DNA of 64,000 bases from the NCBI GenBank assembly GCA_965116665.1, contig OZ220709.1, positions 3,534,001 to 3,598,000 on the forward strand, given 5' to 3'. The notes under the pieces are model-generated. The model did not search any database and had not been told where the DNA came from. It saw nothing but the letters and a program-made list of their open reading frames with translations. Both the position numbers and the translations under genes were made by a program. Shown here one piece after another: positions 17,475 through 26,484 of this stretch. Each line of letters begins with the position of its first letter. Positions within the stretch are counted from its first letter, which is position 1. The DNA is from Aldehydirespirator sp965116665. Its GTDB lineage: Bacteria > Actinomycetota > Acidimicrobiia > Acidimicrobiales > Aldehydirespiratoraceae.

Positions 17475-17897
17475 CTCTGGGGCCTTCGGACATTTTCAGT
17501 GCGAGGGTTCACAAATTAATCCAAACAAGGTAGTTCCAGGGCTTTTTCAGCCTTTCAGAGATTATCTCGGGGTTATCTTAACTTTCCCGGTTCCCCATAT
17601 GTAGGGATGTCGGCCCCTCAATCTGTTCACGGGCGCGACGAAGTGACGGCCAGAGCGACCGCCTCTTCGTCCGGTCAGCCCGCTAGGGGGCTAGGTAGGT
17701 GGTGGAGCCCGGCCCGGGTCATCACCCGAGCCGTCATGGGTATCCGTAGGCTTCACCACGTCTGCTGATGTGCCACCCCGCACGTCGTCGTCACCGTGGC
17801 CGCAGTCCTCATAGTCGGCGTCCGTGACTCCGTTGGAGATGGCCTCCTGAGCCTCACTGGGTATTGCGCAGGCTCCGACCCTTGAGAGGATGGAGTC
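17475..17897. other. Intergenic stretch after tRNA-Pro
   Basis: No convincing gene. The first ~120 bases are clearly richer in A/T than the chromosome around them. The last ~60 bases before the IS3 orfA fragment probably belong to the left end of that element. No integrase fragment or repeat of the tRNA end was seen. Confidence 0.5.
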
Positions 17898-18059
17898 ATG
17901 TCAGAGCTGAGACGTCGGGGGAAGTATCCCGATGAGTTGCGTGAGCGCGCGGTGCGGATGGTCTATGAGGCCGAGCGGGACTGCGGTTCGCAGTGGGAGG
18001 CGATCTCCTCGGTGGCTGAGAAGCTGGGGCCGGCGCCTTGGCTACTATTGCGAGCATAG
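17898..18059 (+). pseudogene. Truncated IS3-family transposase OrfA
   Basis: The first ~46 codons match the start of IS3-family OrfA: MSELRRRGKYPDELRERAV, the MVYEAE helix and SVAEKLG of the helix-turn-helix. After KLGPAP the similarity ends and the frame closes at 18059. The rest of OrfA and all of OrfB are missing. The break coincides with the promoter of the next gene, so the deletion or insertion that truncated it also set the start of the zinc-ribbon/nucleotidyltransferase unit. Confidence 0.75.
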
Positions 18060-18088
18060 TTGATAGGAAAGTACCCCACCGATATACT
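18060..18088 (+). promoter_or_regulatory. Promoter TTGATA-17-TATACT, leaderless
   Basis: -35 TTGATA at 18060-18065, a 17-base spacer, and -10 TATACT at 18083-18088. The GTG at 18095 follows six bases later. This is the most complete sigma-70-type leaderless promoter in the accessory region and it begins where the IS3 fragment ends. Confidence 0.7.
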
Positions 18089-18094
18089 GGTACC

Positions 18095-19069
18095 GTGCAA
18101 GCCGATGCAGTAGAGGCCACGGCAGAGAATCGGATGGTGCTGCTGCGCTGGCCCGAAGGCGTCGTGTGCCCGAATTGCGGCAGCGCCGAGGTGGTCGAGA
18201 GGAAGCAGCGCCGGAGGTTGCGTATGTGGCGCTGCGTATGCGGGCGGGACTTCACCGTCACTACCGGCACCGCGCTTCACTCCTCCAAGCTCGGGCTGTC
18301 GGCGTGGGAGACTGCGGCGCGGGCTTCAGACGACAGCCCATCTGGGATGGCTGCGCTGCTGGGGGTTTCTGCCGCTACAGCTAGGCGGGTGAGTGGGATT
18401 CTCCGCAGTGTTGCTGTTGCTCCTGGTGATCGCCGCTTGGCGGCGTTGCTTGCAGCGCCCCGGCGCTCGCATGGTCGCAGAACGTCGAAGCCGACTGGTG
18501 TAAGGGAACTGATCACGCGTCGTGATCCTCTCGCAGGCAGCCCAGAGTCCCACAGACGCATCCTGGCTGCCGTGCGTGCTAGGCACAACGGAGCGACTGC
18601 TGCGCTGGTGGCCGAGGACGCAGAGGTGTCTGTCAGTCACGCTCGCCGGTGTTTGCGTCAGTTGCGAGACAAGGGATTCGTGCGGTGCAAGGAAGTGAAC
18701 ATCTCTTGGGGGTACAGGCACAGCATGGTGCGGCTCTGGGAACTGAAGCTCACCACACGGACCCTTGACGCTCTGCCAAGATTGCCGTGGCGACCAGTGT
18801 CCGATCCGCCCCACGGTGGGGTTCCGCCCGAGTATTGGTGGTTGTTCTGGTCGGGAACGTCTGCTGCTGACCTGCGCCTCCCCGAAGACAGCTTGCAGAT
18901 CGCTGACGCTCTGATTGGCGGGCCGTCTTTTCGTGCTCGACGCTGGGCATTGTCACACCTGCCGGTTGAGACACTGCAAGAATTGAGGACGATGCGCGGT
19001 TATGACACCGGCGTCTTGGCTGACGCGCTCGATTCTGCTATCTGTGAACGTTCCCGTGTCCGATCTTGA
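18095..19069 (+). CDS. IS1595-type zinc-ribbon / winged-helix protein, putative antitoxin
   Basis: A 324-residue protein from GTG 18095. Residues ~20-110 match the DNA-binding front part of IS1595-family transposases: a zinc ribbon (C25, C28, C47, C49), the FTVTTGTALHSSKLGLSAW segment and a helix-turn-helix (GMAALLGVSAATARRV). The DDE catalytic domain that should follow is absent. Instead residues ~150-230 look like a winged helix (HRRILAAVRARHNGATAALVA, SHARRCLRQLRDKGFV) and the C-terminal ~80 residues are helical. The downstream AbiEii-like gene overlaps its end, the arrangement of type IV antitoxin-toxin operons, where the antitoxin is a winged-helix autorepressor. Antitoxin function is inference. 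Confidence 0.6.
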   Translation: MQADAVEATAENRMVLLRWPEGVVCPNCGSAEVVERKQRRRLRMWRCVCGRDFTVTTGTALHSSKLGLSAWETAARASDDSPSGMAALLGVSAATARRVSGILRSVAVAPGDRRLAALLAAPRRSHGRRTSKPTGVRELITRRDPLAGSPESHRRILAAVRARHNGATAALVAEDAEVSVSHARRCLRQLRDKGFVRCKEVNISWGYRHSMVRLWELKLTTRTLDALPRLPWRPVSDPPHGGVPPEYWWLFWSGTSAADLRLPEDSLQIADALIGGPSFRARRWALSHLPVETLQELRTMRGYDTGVLADALDSAICERSRVRS

Positions 19070-19892
19070 CGACTACCGCGATGTCCTGTCGCCCGAGATG
19101 CGGCGGGTCTGGCCGGTCATGGCGCAAGCGACGGCAACGCTCAAAGGAAGTCTGGTCGGGGGAACTGCTTTGACGATCTACCTCCGCCACCGTGAGTCGT
19201 TTGACTTGGACTTTCTGGCTCACCAGAGCTTCTCCGGGCAAAACCTGTATCTCAAACTGAAGAGGCTCTCAGAGTTGTCTGGGCTGTCCTGTGAGGTGGA
19301 AGACGAAGAAGACGGGTCGATGCACGCAGTTGTCAATGGCGTGTTAGTTCAAGTGTTCTCTCAACCCAAGAGTAGCAATCCCGACAACTTCCGACAGCTA
19401 CGCAGTCCCTTGGTTGTGGATGGAATGCGAGTGGCTTCCCTGCCTGATCTTCTGGCCATGAAGTTGGACGTGATCATGCATCGTCCCAAGCTGCGTGACT
19501 ACATAGATATAGCAGCCATAGACAAGTCCGGGATGCACCGAATCGAAGACGGAATGTTGTTCCATGCCGAGCGGTACGGGGTATCGCAGGCGAGCAGAAT
19601 CCCAGACAGAATCATTCATCTGTTAGAACAACCCGGAACTCTCCAGGCTGATCGTGTGTTCCAAGACCTCGAAGAGGAAGTCTTGGCATATCTCCGAAGG
19701 CGCTCACTGGAAATGCAGTCGTCCCAAACGGCGTGGCGGCAAGCCACCAAGACCCTGACGCTGAGAGACGATGATGAGCACTCCAGACTCTCAGCACTAT
19801 CACGCCGAACCACCTGCGGTGCCTGGATGCCGATAGCCCATGCCTATTGTGTCCTGCCGAAGAACCACACAGGCCATCATCGCAGCAGGTGA
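19002..19892 (+). CDS. AbiEii/AbiGii-like nucleotidyltransferase, putative type IV toxin
   Basis: Nucleotidyltransferase of the AbiEii/DUF1814 type, up to 296 residues. The catalytic core is GGTALTIYLRHRESFDLDF (53-71), with D68 and D70 as metal ligands, followed by the family helix SLPDLLAMKLDVIM and RDYIDIAAID. In studied members the enzyme adds nucleotides to tRNA and stops growth. The start is uncertain: ATG 19002 overlaps the upstream gene by 68 bases, GTG 19044 and GTG 19056 by 26 and 14. The C-terminus has an added CGAWMPIAHAYC..NHTGHH segment that could bind zinc. GC is clearly below that of the flanking chromosome. Confidence 0.75.
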   Translation: MTPASWLTRSILLSVNVPVSDLDDYRDVLSPEMRRVWPVMAQATATLKGSLVGGTALTIYLRHRESFDLDFLAHQSFSGQNLYLKLKRLSELSGLSCEVEDEEDGSMHAVVNGVLVQVFSQPKSSNPDNFRQLRSPLVVDGMRVASLPDLLAMKLDVIMHRPKLRDYIDIAAIDKSGMHRIEDGMLFHAERYGVSQASRIPDRIIHLLEQPGTLQADRVFQDLEEEVLAYLRRRSLEMQSSQTAWRQATKTLTLRDDDEHSRLSALSRRTTCGAWMPIAHAYCVLPKNHTGHHRSR

Positions 19893-19945
19893 CTTTTCCC
19901 GGCCCTGAACGACCGGGATTGCCCGCCTCTAGAGAGGTCAGCGCA

Positions 19946-20002
19946 TACACCTCCGTTTAGGTGTAACGGCTTGCTGGCTCAGGAGTCTTCCCTAAGAGAC
20001 TC
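19946..20002. terminator. Two hairpins after the nucleotidyltransferase gene
   Basis: Stem TACACCT/AGGTGTA with a six-base loop (19946-19965), then stem GAGTCT/AGACTC with an eight-base loop (19983-20002). There is no long T run, so termination is a guess; a structured RNA is an alternative. Confidence 0.4.
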
Positions 20003-20068
20003 TTGATGGCGTCCAGCTTGGATGTCGTAACTGAAGTCGTTCGACTCTGCCAATGCATCCAATACCTA

Positions 20069-20098
20069 TTGACTTATGTCACACACTGAGGTTACACT
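20069..20098 (+). promoter_or_regulatory. Promoter TTGACT-18-TACACT for the lipoprotein genes
   Basis: -35 TTGACT at 20069-20074, an 18-base spacer and -10 TACACT at 20093-20098. It precedes both candidate starts of the first lipoprotein gene. Confidence 0.55.
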
Positions 20099-20184
20099 AG
20101 ATACCCATGAACAAGCCGATATGTCTTGCTCATACACAGCCCCGTGCACCAAGCGGGGGACACGCCAACATTTCAGGAACAGCC

Positions 20185-21807
20185 ATGATTGCTCGATCCG
20201 CTCACAGATTCAGAATCATCAACATTGTCGCCGCTATCACAGTCGCGGCGTTGATCGCCGCCTCGTGCGGGAGTGATGATGCAACTGCCACTCCCGAACC
20301 GGTAACAGAGACAACCACAACAGTCAACCAACCGACTACCACCGTAGAAGCGGTTGAAGAACCGCTGGCTGTGACCACAACCACGACGACTGTCGTTGCC
20401 TTGACGGAGGATCAGGTAGCTGAGATTCAACAAGAAATCGCTGAGGAGGCCGCTCCCGAGTCGGAGCTGAGTCTGGCCGATTGCACCGCTTGGATCGCTG
20501 ACCCTGAGATCGTGCTCACCGATCAGCAGGCCAGCGAGTGCGACGCGATGCTGGCTGCGGTCGCTGAGTCGTGTGTCGGGATGGACTGCCCCGGTGACGA
20601 CAGCACGGAACCCGAAGAGACAGAAACGCCGGTTACGACGCTTCCGCCGCAAGAAGAAGAGCCAGAACCCGAGCCGGAGCCGACCACCACAACAACGGCA
20701 CCACAACCCGAGCCGGAACCGGAGCCGACCACCACAACAACGGCACCAGAACCGGAACCGACCACCACAACAACGGCACCAGAACCGGAACCGGAACCGG
20801 AGCCGCCGACCCTTGTTGTTGATCCGGTTGTGGTGTCGGAGGGTCTCAACACGTTCACCATCACAGGAGCCAACTTCGATCCGAGTCTGACGATATGGAC
20901 GCTGCTGTGTCCGCTGCCGGGGGCTTCCCTGTCGCCGGACTCTCCTGCGGATCAGGTGGCCGCTGCGATGGCTTCAGTTGCGACTGCTGACTGCGATCTG
21001 ACCACCGCAAGGTCCGTGGATGTTGCTTCTGACGGCTCGTTCGCCACAGAGCGCGACGCCAACGTCTATGCGAACTTCATGTGGGCGGCAGGAGACGCCG
21101 ATGAAACCCAAACCGCTGGAGCAGCCGTGTTCTTGGAGGTCGTCGCACAACCAGTCGATCCAGAGGTAGCACGATACAACGAAGAAGTAACGTTATATAA
21201 CGAATTTGTCGCATCGGTGCAGCAGGGCCAAACATGGACAGACCCCGAGCCTCCGACTGTGCATCCCGACACGCCTCAGACTTCGTGGGATAGAGGTACC
21301 CACGAAGTCGGCTCTCGTCCTGATGACAGGCCGAGAGTGACCGCAAACGTGAAAGTCTGGATGGACTGGTGCGGCGGTCATCCGAGGTGCGACCAACTGC
21401 TCCGTTACATGGTGTGGGCGTTGGACTATCTCGGAGCCAACGAGGTCTGCGTTATCGAACAATACTTCGACTACGCGCTCTCCACTGCCGAGTACCCCGA
21501 AGCGACGTACGGCTGGCACAACTGCGCGACAATCATCGACCCAATGCAGCCCGACGGGAGGCTGCTGTCCGAACACACCCCGAGCATGGCTGAACGCTGC
21601 CGCGCGGTACTGCCCGAAGACGTGGAACTAGAAGAACGCATTAACCGCGGAGTCATCCGCGACGGACTGGATTGTGATGAGTGGGGAGCATGGGTGGAAG
21701 CCCGCCGCACTAGCTATCCGGCTTGTGACCGGTCTGCTCGTCTGGCCGAGGAATGGCTGGAGCACTACATCGGAATGCCCGAACGCTACTGGCGCATGTC
21801 TTGCTGA
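20185..21807 (+). CDS. Secreted lipoprotein with Pro/Glu/Thr linker, unknown function
   Basis: A 540-residue protein I do not recognise. From ATG 20185 (AGGAA six bases upstream) it has a signal peptide and lipobox LIAASC, so it is probably anchored outside the membrane. An ATG at 20107 would add 26 residues. A Thr-rich stretch and an acidic segment are followed by a linker of TTTTTAPEPEPEP repeats (~160-210), then a beta-rich region (VVVSEGLNTFTITGANFDPS resembles IPT/Ig-like folds). The C-terminal ~160 residues are rich in Trp and Cys (WMDWCGGHPRC, WHNC, DCDEW). The next lipoprotein starts 23 bases after its stop, so the two are one unit. Confidence 0.6.
   Translation: MIARSAHRFRIINIVAAITVAALIAASCGSDDATATPEPVTETTTTVNQPTTTVEAVEEPLAVTTTTTTVVALTEDQVAEIQQEIAEEAAPESELSLADCTAWIADPEIVLTDQQASECDAMLAAVAESCVGMDCPGDDSTEPEETETPVTTLPPQEEEPEPEPEPTTTTTAPQPEPEPEPTTTTTAPEPEPTTTTTAPEPEPEPEPPTLVVDPVVVSEGLNTFTITGANFDPSLTIWTLLCPLPGASLSPDSPADQVAAAMASVATADCDLTTARSVDVASDGSFATERDANVYANFMWAAGDADETQTAGAAVFLEVVAQPVDPEVARYNEEVTLYNEFVASVQQGQTWTDPEPPTVHPDTPQTSWDRGTHEVGSRPDDRPRVTANVKVWMDWCGGHPRCDQLLRYMVWALDYLGANEVCVIEQYFDYALSTAEYPEATYGWHNCATIIDPMQPDGRLLSEHTPSMAERCRAVLPEDVELEERINRGVIRDGLDCDEWGAWVEARRTSYPACDRSARLAEEWLEHYIGMPERYWRMSC
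20670..20812. repeat. In-frame repeats coding for the TTTTTAPEP linker
   Basis: Three copies of a ~24-base unit beginning CCGACCACCACAACAACGGC (near 20680, 20727 and 20759), separated by GAACCG/GAGCCG triplet pairs of variable number. Confidence 0.75.
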
Positions 21808-21830
21808 CCCTATAGGAGGAGGGAGACTAC

Positions 21831-23480
21831 ATGATTGGAGAACACAGGTTACCTGACAAACAATCGACCGAAGATGCCGACTCTGTTGCGGGTCTGATGA
21901 CTGGAATGCGGGGAAGGCTCTTCAAGCCGCTCAACAGCAACGCTTTCTCGAATTGCTTCGGTGTGGTCGGAGCCGTGGTCGTTTCATTGGTGTTGCTGAT
22001 CGCTGCTGTTGGCTGTGACGATGACGGCGGCGACGACAGCACACCGACTGTGACTACCTCTCCTCCTCCGGCGACCACCGCTCCTCCGGCGACCACCGCT
22101 CCCCCGACTGTCACTACTCCCCCGACTGTCACTACTCCCCCGACCACCACAGCGCCGACAGTGTGTGATTCCCAAAGCCATGGCTCATCCTGCCAAAACG
22201 GGCTGGATGAGGGTTGGATCAACGAGGAGCAGAGCCTCAATCTATGGGAATCACCAGGGGTGGGGGAACTGCAAGACATCGGCCATAATTTTCAGAACAC
22301 CCACCCCAGCTTCAACGCAGACGGCTTTGAGGACGCTCTGGACGGTGTGAAACACCCGCCCAACCGAGGCGAGATGGCGAATGCTTTGTGTGCTGGCATC
22401 CCGTCGTGCGGCTCACAGACCGGCGACACAGCCGTCATGTGGCTGTTGAACAACGGTATCTCCGTTGGCCATACCGGGGATGGCACTGTGGGAGACTTTG
22501 GCGCAGGAGATGATCTGGTTATGGGTCATGTAACATCGTTCCTCGATAGTATAGCGAACACAGGTGTATTGAGCAACCCGCCCAATCCCGGCTACCACCC
22601 GCCTGTCTATATCTATACTCTTTCTTCGCCGTCGTCTCCGTGCTCTGTCGGCGGCTACATCGTCATAGCTGCATATGTCTCCGGTGGCGACGACGGCTGC
22701 CGTCCCCCGACCTGTGATTTCGGTCGCGACGTTGACGGCTGGTGCCTGCCACCCGCAAGCGACACACCGCCTGTCATATATGTGTCTGGCCCAACCGACG
22801 TGAAGGAGAACGGCGGCGCTGCGGTGTTCCGTGTTGTGCTGTCGCATCTCTACACATCGGATGTGGATGTCGATGTGTCAACATCTGATGGCACCGCCAC
22901 CGCGGGCAGCGACTACACCGCAGTCACAGAGACGGTGACCCTAGCCGCCAACACACAAACTGCACTGGTGAACGTCCCTATCTTGGATGACAGCACCTAT
23001 GAGGGCGACGAAACGTTCACAGTCACTCTCTCCAACCCGACCGGAATGGCTACATTGAGCGCCACTCCATCAGCAGATGTCACCATCACCGACAACGAGT
23101 TGCCCACACCGCAGAACGTCGCTCTGGCGTGCTCGACTGGTTCAGCCCCGTTCACGCTGACAGCCACCTGGGAAGGCACCCCCCACGGTCCCCTCGCCGG
23201 AGCAGAGGAGAAGGTCTGGTTCCTGCGTGTCAACTCCGACGGCTCCTACTCGGTGGCTGGCCATGACCTCTTTCCCTCGGGGAACACGTCCACAGCGACG
23301 GTCTCTCAGGAAGCCAGATACGCAGTGTCGGTCGAATGGAGGCTTGACGATGGGACGAGAACACGGGCCGTCGCGACCGCCGAGTGCGGCGACGTGCTCG
23401 ACCTGTTGACCGTCACCTGCATCAGCACCAGCGGCAACGACGACATCAGTCTCCGCGTCAACTGGGACGCCTCTTTGGGG
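21831..23480 (+). pseudogene. Calx-beta lipoprotein cut off by an insertion sequence
   Basis: The coding region starts at ATG 21831 behind a strong GGAGGGAG site. It has an unusually long N-terminal tail, a signal peptide ending in the lipobox IAAVGC, a Thr/Pro linker (APPATTAPPTVTTPP type), a domain of ~150 residues without recognised family (DEGWINEEQSLNLWESPGVG..), and a Calx-beta domain (SDVDVDVSTSDGTATAGSDY, then YEGDETFTVTLSNPTG). Around 23,480 the frame runs into the ISL3 element, so the authentic C-terminus is lost; the open frame continues only by chance. No downstream remainder was found beyond the insertion sequences. Calx-beta repeats occur in surface and adhesion proteins. Confidence 0.7.
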
Positions 23481-23492
23481 GCTCTCCGCGTT

Positions 23493-24219
23493 TCAGGTCG
23501 GGGTGAGGGTGTCGAGCAGTGTCCAGTTGGGTCTGCGGGCGTAGAGCGGGGCGCGGATTCGGTGGTTGTTGAAGTTGGTGAGCCCGAACGCGGCGCGTTT
23601 GACGCGTTTGACGAGGTTGTTGGCTGCTTCGGTGGCGGTGTTGGTGACTTTGGCGGTGTGCCGGTTGGCGATCTGGTGTCTCCAGCGCCAGATGGTGCGG
23701 CCGAGCCGGTTGATCTTTGTGGGCATGGCGGGGTCCTGGAGGTCGCCGGCGGGTTGCTCGACGGTGGCTGCGCCCACTTCGGTGTCGTCGATGTCATAGA
23801 TCGAGCGGAGGGTCTCTTTGGCGTGCCAGGCGTCGCGGACCTCGCCGTGGGGGTCGCCGGCGTCGAGCAGGCCCCGCAGCCGGACCCGTCCGGCGTCGGT
23901 GATGGTCTCGGACGCGGACACCAGCAGCTTGCGGGCCCGGTAGAGGGGGTCGTGTTTGTGGCCGCGGTGGCCGAGGGTCTGCTGTTGGACTCTGCGGCGG
24001 ACCTCGTCGAGGGCGTCGTTGCCCAACCGCACGACGTGGAACGGGTCCGCGACCTGCTTCGCGTGGGGCGCTGCTGCGTCGAACGCGGCCCGGTAGGGGC
24101 CACAGAGGTCCAGCACCGCCCAGCGGATGGCGGCCAGCCAGCGGCGGGGACGGCCAAGCAGCCACTGCGTGGGCCCATGGGCGGTGCGGCCTGGGACTAT
24201 GTCCAGCAGCCGGCCTGCG
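23493..24219 (-). pseudogene. ISL3 transposase, C-terminal part
   Basis: About 241 residues after the insertion point, reading GRLLDIVPGRTAHGP into AVLDLCGPYRAAF (second catalytic Asp), the DPFHVVRLGNDALDEVRRR helix and TEAANNLVKRVKRAAFG (catalytic Glu) to the stop at 23493. It has no start of its own and must have been continuous with the N-terminal part at 26485-27054. Confidence 0.85.
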
Positions 24220-24251
24220 TGACGCCGATCAGCGAAATTCCCCAGAGTTGA

Positions 24252-25055
24252 TCAGCGGAATTCCCCACCCTGGGGTGGTTGGATTGTAGTTGTGTGTTGA
24301 CGGTTGCGGGCTTGGTGGGCGCGTAGGCGGTAGCTGTCGCCGGTGATGTTGATGACGGCGCAGCGGTGCAGGAGCCGGTCGAGCATGGCGGCGGCGATGG
24401 TGGTGTCGCCGAAGATGTCTCCCCAGGCGTTGGCGCCTCGGTTGGTGGTCAAGATGATGGAGCTCTTGAGGTAGCGCTGGCTGATGACCTGGAACAGGGC
24501 GTTGGCGTCTTCTGTGGGCATGGGGAGGTAGCCGAGTTCGTCGATGATCAACACGGCGGGCCCGGCGAAGAATCGCATGGTGGTGGCCCAGCGTCCCTCG
24601 ATGGCGGCTTTGCGGCATCGGGCGGCTAGGTCGGCGGCGGTGGTGTAGTAGACGCGTAGGCCGGTTTCGACGGCTTCATGTCCCAATGCGACGGCGAGCA
24701 TGGTCTTGCCCACACCGGGCGGCCCGATGAACAAGATGTTGGTGGCGTCGGCGGTGTATCTGGTGGTGGCGAGGTCACGAATGAGGGCTGAGTCGATTGA
24801 GGGTTGGGCGTCGAAGTCGAAGTCGGTGAGTCTCCAGGGGGCTGGGAAGTTCGCGAAGCGCATCCGCCCGGCGAGGCGGCGGGCCTCGGTGGCGTCGACC
24901 TCGACTGCGAGGAGCTGTTCGAGGAACTCGGTGTGGGTGTGTTTGTTGCGGGTGGCGGCGTCGAGGGCGGCGGGCAGGGCCTCGGCGGCTGCGGTCAGCT
25001 TGAGGTAGGCCAGATGCGATCTCAGCTGCTGGTAGAGGCTGTCTTTGGGGTTCAC
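24252..25055 (-). CDS. istB: IS21 helper ATPase IstB
   Basis: AAA+ ATPase of the DnaC/IstB family, 267 residues, that works with IstA in target choice and transposition. Walker A is GPPGVGKT (111-118); Walker B is LIIDELGYLP, followed by LTTNRGANAWGDIFGD (sensor region). The start is GTG 25055, which overlaps the TGA of istA (GTGA), the usual coupling in IS21 elements. It appears intact. Confidence 0.95.
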   Translation of the reverse strand: MNPKDSLYQQLRSHLAYLKLTAAAEALPAALDAATRNKHTHTEFLEQLLAVEVDATEARRLAGRMRFANFPAPWRLTDFDFDAQPSIDSALIRDLATTRYTADATNILFIGPPGVGKTMLAVALGHEAVETGLRVYYTTAADLAARCRKAAIEGRWATTMRFFAGPAVLIIDELGYLPMPTEDANALFQVISQRYLKSSIILTTNRGANAWGDIFGDTTIAAAMLDRLLHRCAVINITGDSYRLRAHQARNRQHTTTIQPPQGGEFR

Positions 25056-26350
25056 GAGTCCTCCGGTTGGGTGAGACGCCGGTAGACGTCCAAGTCGATG
25101 ACAGGATCGGTGCTGATGTGTGGGTGCAGGCGGGCCGCGATGGCTGTGGCTTGGGGGCTGGGGGGCCGGTTGGCCTTGCGCCGGCAGGGGCCTGCGGTGT
25201 CGAAGGCTGCGAGCACCGCGGCCCGCAGGGCCTGGGTGTGCTCGGCGCAGCGGATGGTGCGGTGCGCTCCCGGTGGCGCCAGGCGGTGTTCGGCGACGGT
25301 GCGCCCGCCGGGGGCGTGGATCTCGATGACATCGGTGCCGACTCGGTGGGTGACCACCACGTTCGCGCCGGCCAGCTCGGGCGGGACCGAGTAGCGGTTG
25401 CCCCACAGCGCCACCAGCGCGTTGGCTGCCACGACCCGCTCAAGGGTGAGCGTCACCGGGAACGCGGCGCCGGGAAGAGCCCCCAGCGGCTCGCCGGCTG
25501 CGGCCTCCGCGACGGTGAGGACGTCGCCGCCGACGCGGCGCACTCGAGCATCCGCGACCTCGGTGCACCAGCGGTCAGCTGAAACCTGGGCTGCCTCGGG
25601 TGATGCGACCGCAGCGGTGCGCCACCACGACTGGGTGAGATAGTCGATGCCCTTCTCGACTGAGCCCTTGCGGCGGGGGCGCCGAGGCGGGCACACATCG
25701 ACCGCGGCCCCATAGTGCTTGGCCACCGCCGCGAACGACGCCTGAACCCGGTCCGTTCCCGGCGCCACCACCGCGGCCATGCGGTCGGTTCTCCAGCGCC
25801 GGGCGGTGCCGCCGAGGCGTTCCAGCACCTGGTGGATGCCCGCCACCAGATGGGGCTGATCCATCGACTCAGAGAACCAGCACCGCAGCCGCCCCGAGTG
25901 CGACAGCACCCCCACCAGAACGAACGCCGCTGTGCCCCACGGGGTGTCTCGCAGCTCCAGCCAGTCCCACTGGATCTCCTCACCGGGCGGGTGCTCGATG
26001 TCTGTGTGAACCCGGCCCGGTGTGCACGCCTGACACTCAGGTCGCAGACCCCCGTGGCGGATCCGGCGCACGAACGTCGGATACGACGCCCGATAGCCCA
26101 ACCGTTGCGCCTCACCGAAGAGCACCGTGGCCCGCACATGGGGGTCCTCGACCAGCCGCTGACACACATAGTCCGCCACCGCGTCGAAGGGATCCACCGC
26201 ACTGTTGCGGCGCACCCCCGCCTCGCGCTCGCCGGCGAGGTGGGCGCGCACCGTCTTGCGGTCCAAGCCCAAATGCCGGGCGATCGCCGAGATCGACCAA
26301 CCCTGTGCCCTCAGTGCGTGAAGCTCCACGTCTTCTCCATGTGTGATCAT
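25052..26350 (-). CDS. istA: IS21 transposase IstA
   Basis: DDE transposase of 432 residues. An N-terminal helix-turn-helix (GWSISAIARHLGLDRKTVRA, 18-37) is followed by the retroviral-integrase-like core, with D129 (IQWDWLEL), D189 (RWRTDR) and E232 (RRKGSVEKGI). ATG 26350 is preferred because it gives the usual start just before the helix-turn-helix; an ATG at 26416 lies in the terminal repeat region. All catalytic residues are present, so the element may still be active. Confidence 0.95.
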   Translation of the reverse strand: MITHGEDVELHALRAQGWSISAIARHLGLDRKTVRAHLAGEREAGVRRNSAVDPFDAVADYVCQRLVEDPHVRATVLFGEAQRLGYRASYPTFVRRIRHGGLRPECQACTPGRVHTDIEHPPGEEIQWDWLELRDTPWGTAAFVLVGVLSHSGRLRCWFSESMDQPHLVAGIHQVLERLGGTARRWRTDRMAAVVAPGTDRVQASFAAVAKHYGAAVDVCPPRRPRRKGSVEKGIDYLTQSWWRTAAVASPEAAQVSADRWCTEVADARVRRVGGDVLTVAEAAAGEPLGALPGAAFPVTLTLERVVAANALVALWGNRYSVPPELAGANVVVTHRVGTDVIEIHAPGGRTVAEHRLAPPGAHRTIRCAEHTQALRAAVLAAFDTAGPCRRKANRPPSPQATAIAARLHPHISTDPVIDLDVYRRLTQPEDS

Positions 26351-26484
26351 CTGAGCCGGGGCTCCTCTGGTCGCTAACGCTCTGGCGAACGTCCAGCACA
26401 GAGGAGCCCCACCCATGTCGGGTGGATGCCCCAGGGTGGGGAATTTCAGTGATCAGAAGTGGGGAGTTTCAGTGATCGCCGTCA

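Larger units (their letters stand above)
24220..26484 (-). mobile_element. IS21-family insertion sequence
   Basis: A 2,265-bp element carrying istA and istB. The outer inverted repeats start TGACG and match over ~25 bases (left TGACGCCGATCAGCGAAATT, right TGACGGCGATCACTGAAACT). A second, inner pair ends in TTCCCCACCCTGG on each side, the multiple terminal repeats known for IS21. Flanks are TGCG (24216-24219) and CGCG (26485-26488), a 4-bp target duplication with one mismatch. Deleting the element plus one copy restores VDVGAGRLLDIV in the ISL3 transposase. Confidence 0.92.

Noticed and set aside
17475..18059. Integrase gene and second attachment site for an island at tRNA-Pro
   Set aside because: No integrase motif and no repeat of the tRNA 3' end were seen in the window.
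19893..20060. Antitoxin or structured RNA gene between the nucleotidyltransferase and lipoprotein genes
   Set aside because: Two short hairpins exist, but there is no promoter close by and no repeat array; kept only as possible terminators.
20076..20276. Small 66-codon frame overlapping the first lipoprotein start
   Set aside because: Sequence is the lipoprotein signal region read in another frame; no ribosome site, His/Arg-rich.
23481..24251. C-terminal continuation of the Calx-beta lipoprotein
   Set aside because: The open frame beyond ~23,480 is antisense to the ISL3 transposase, so it is not the original protein end.
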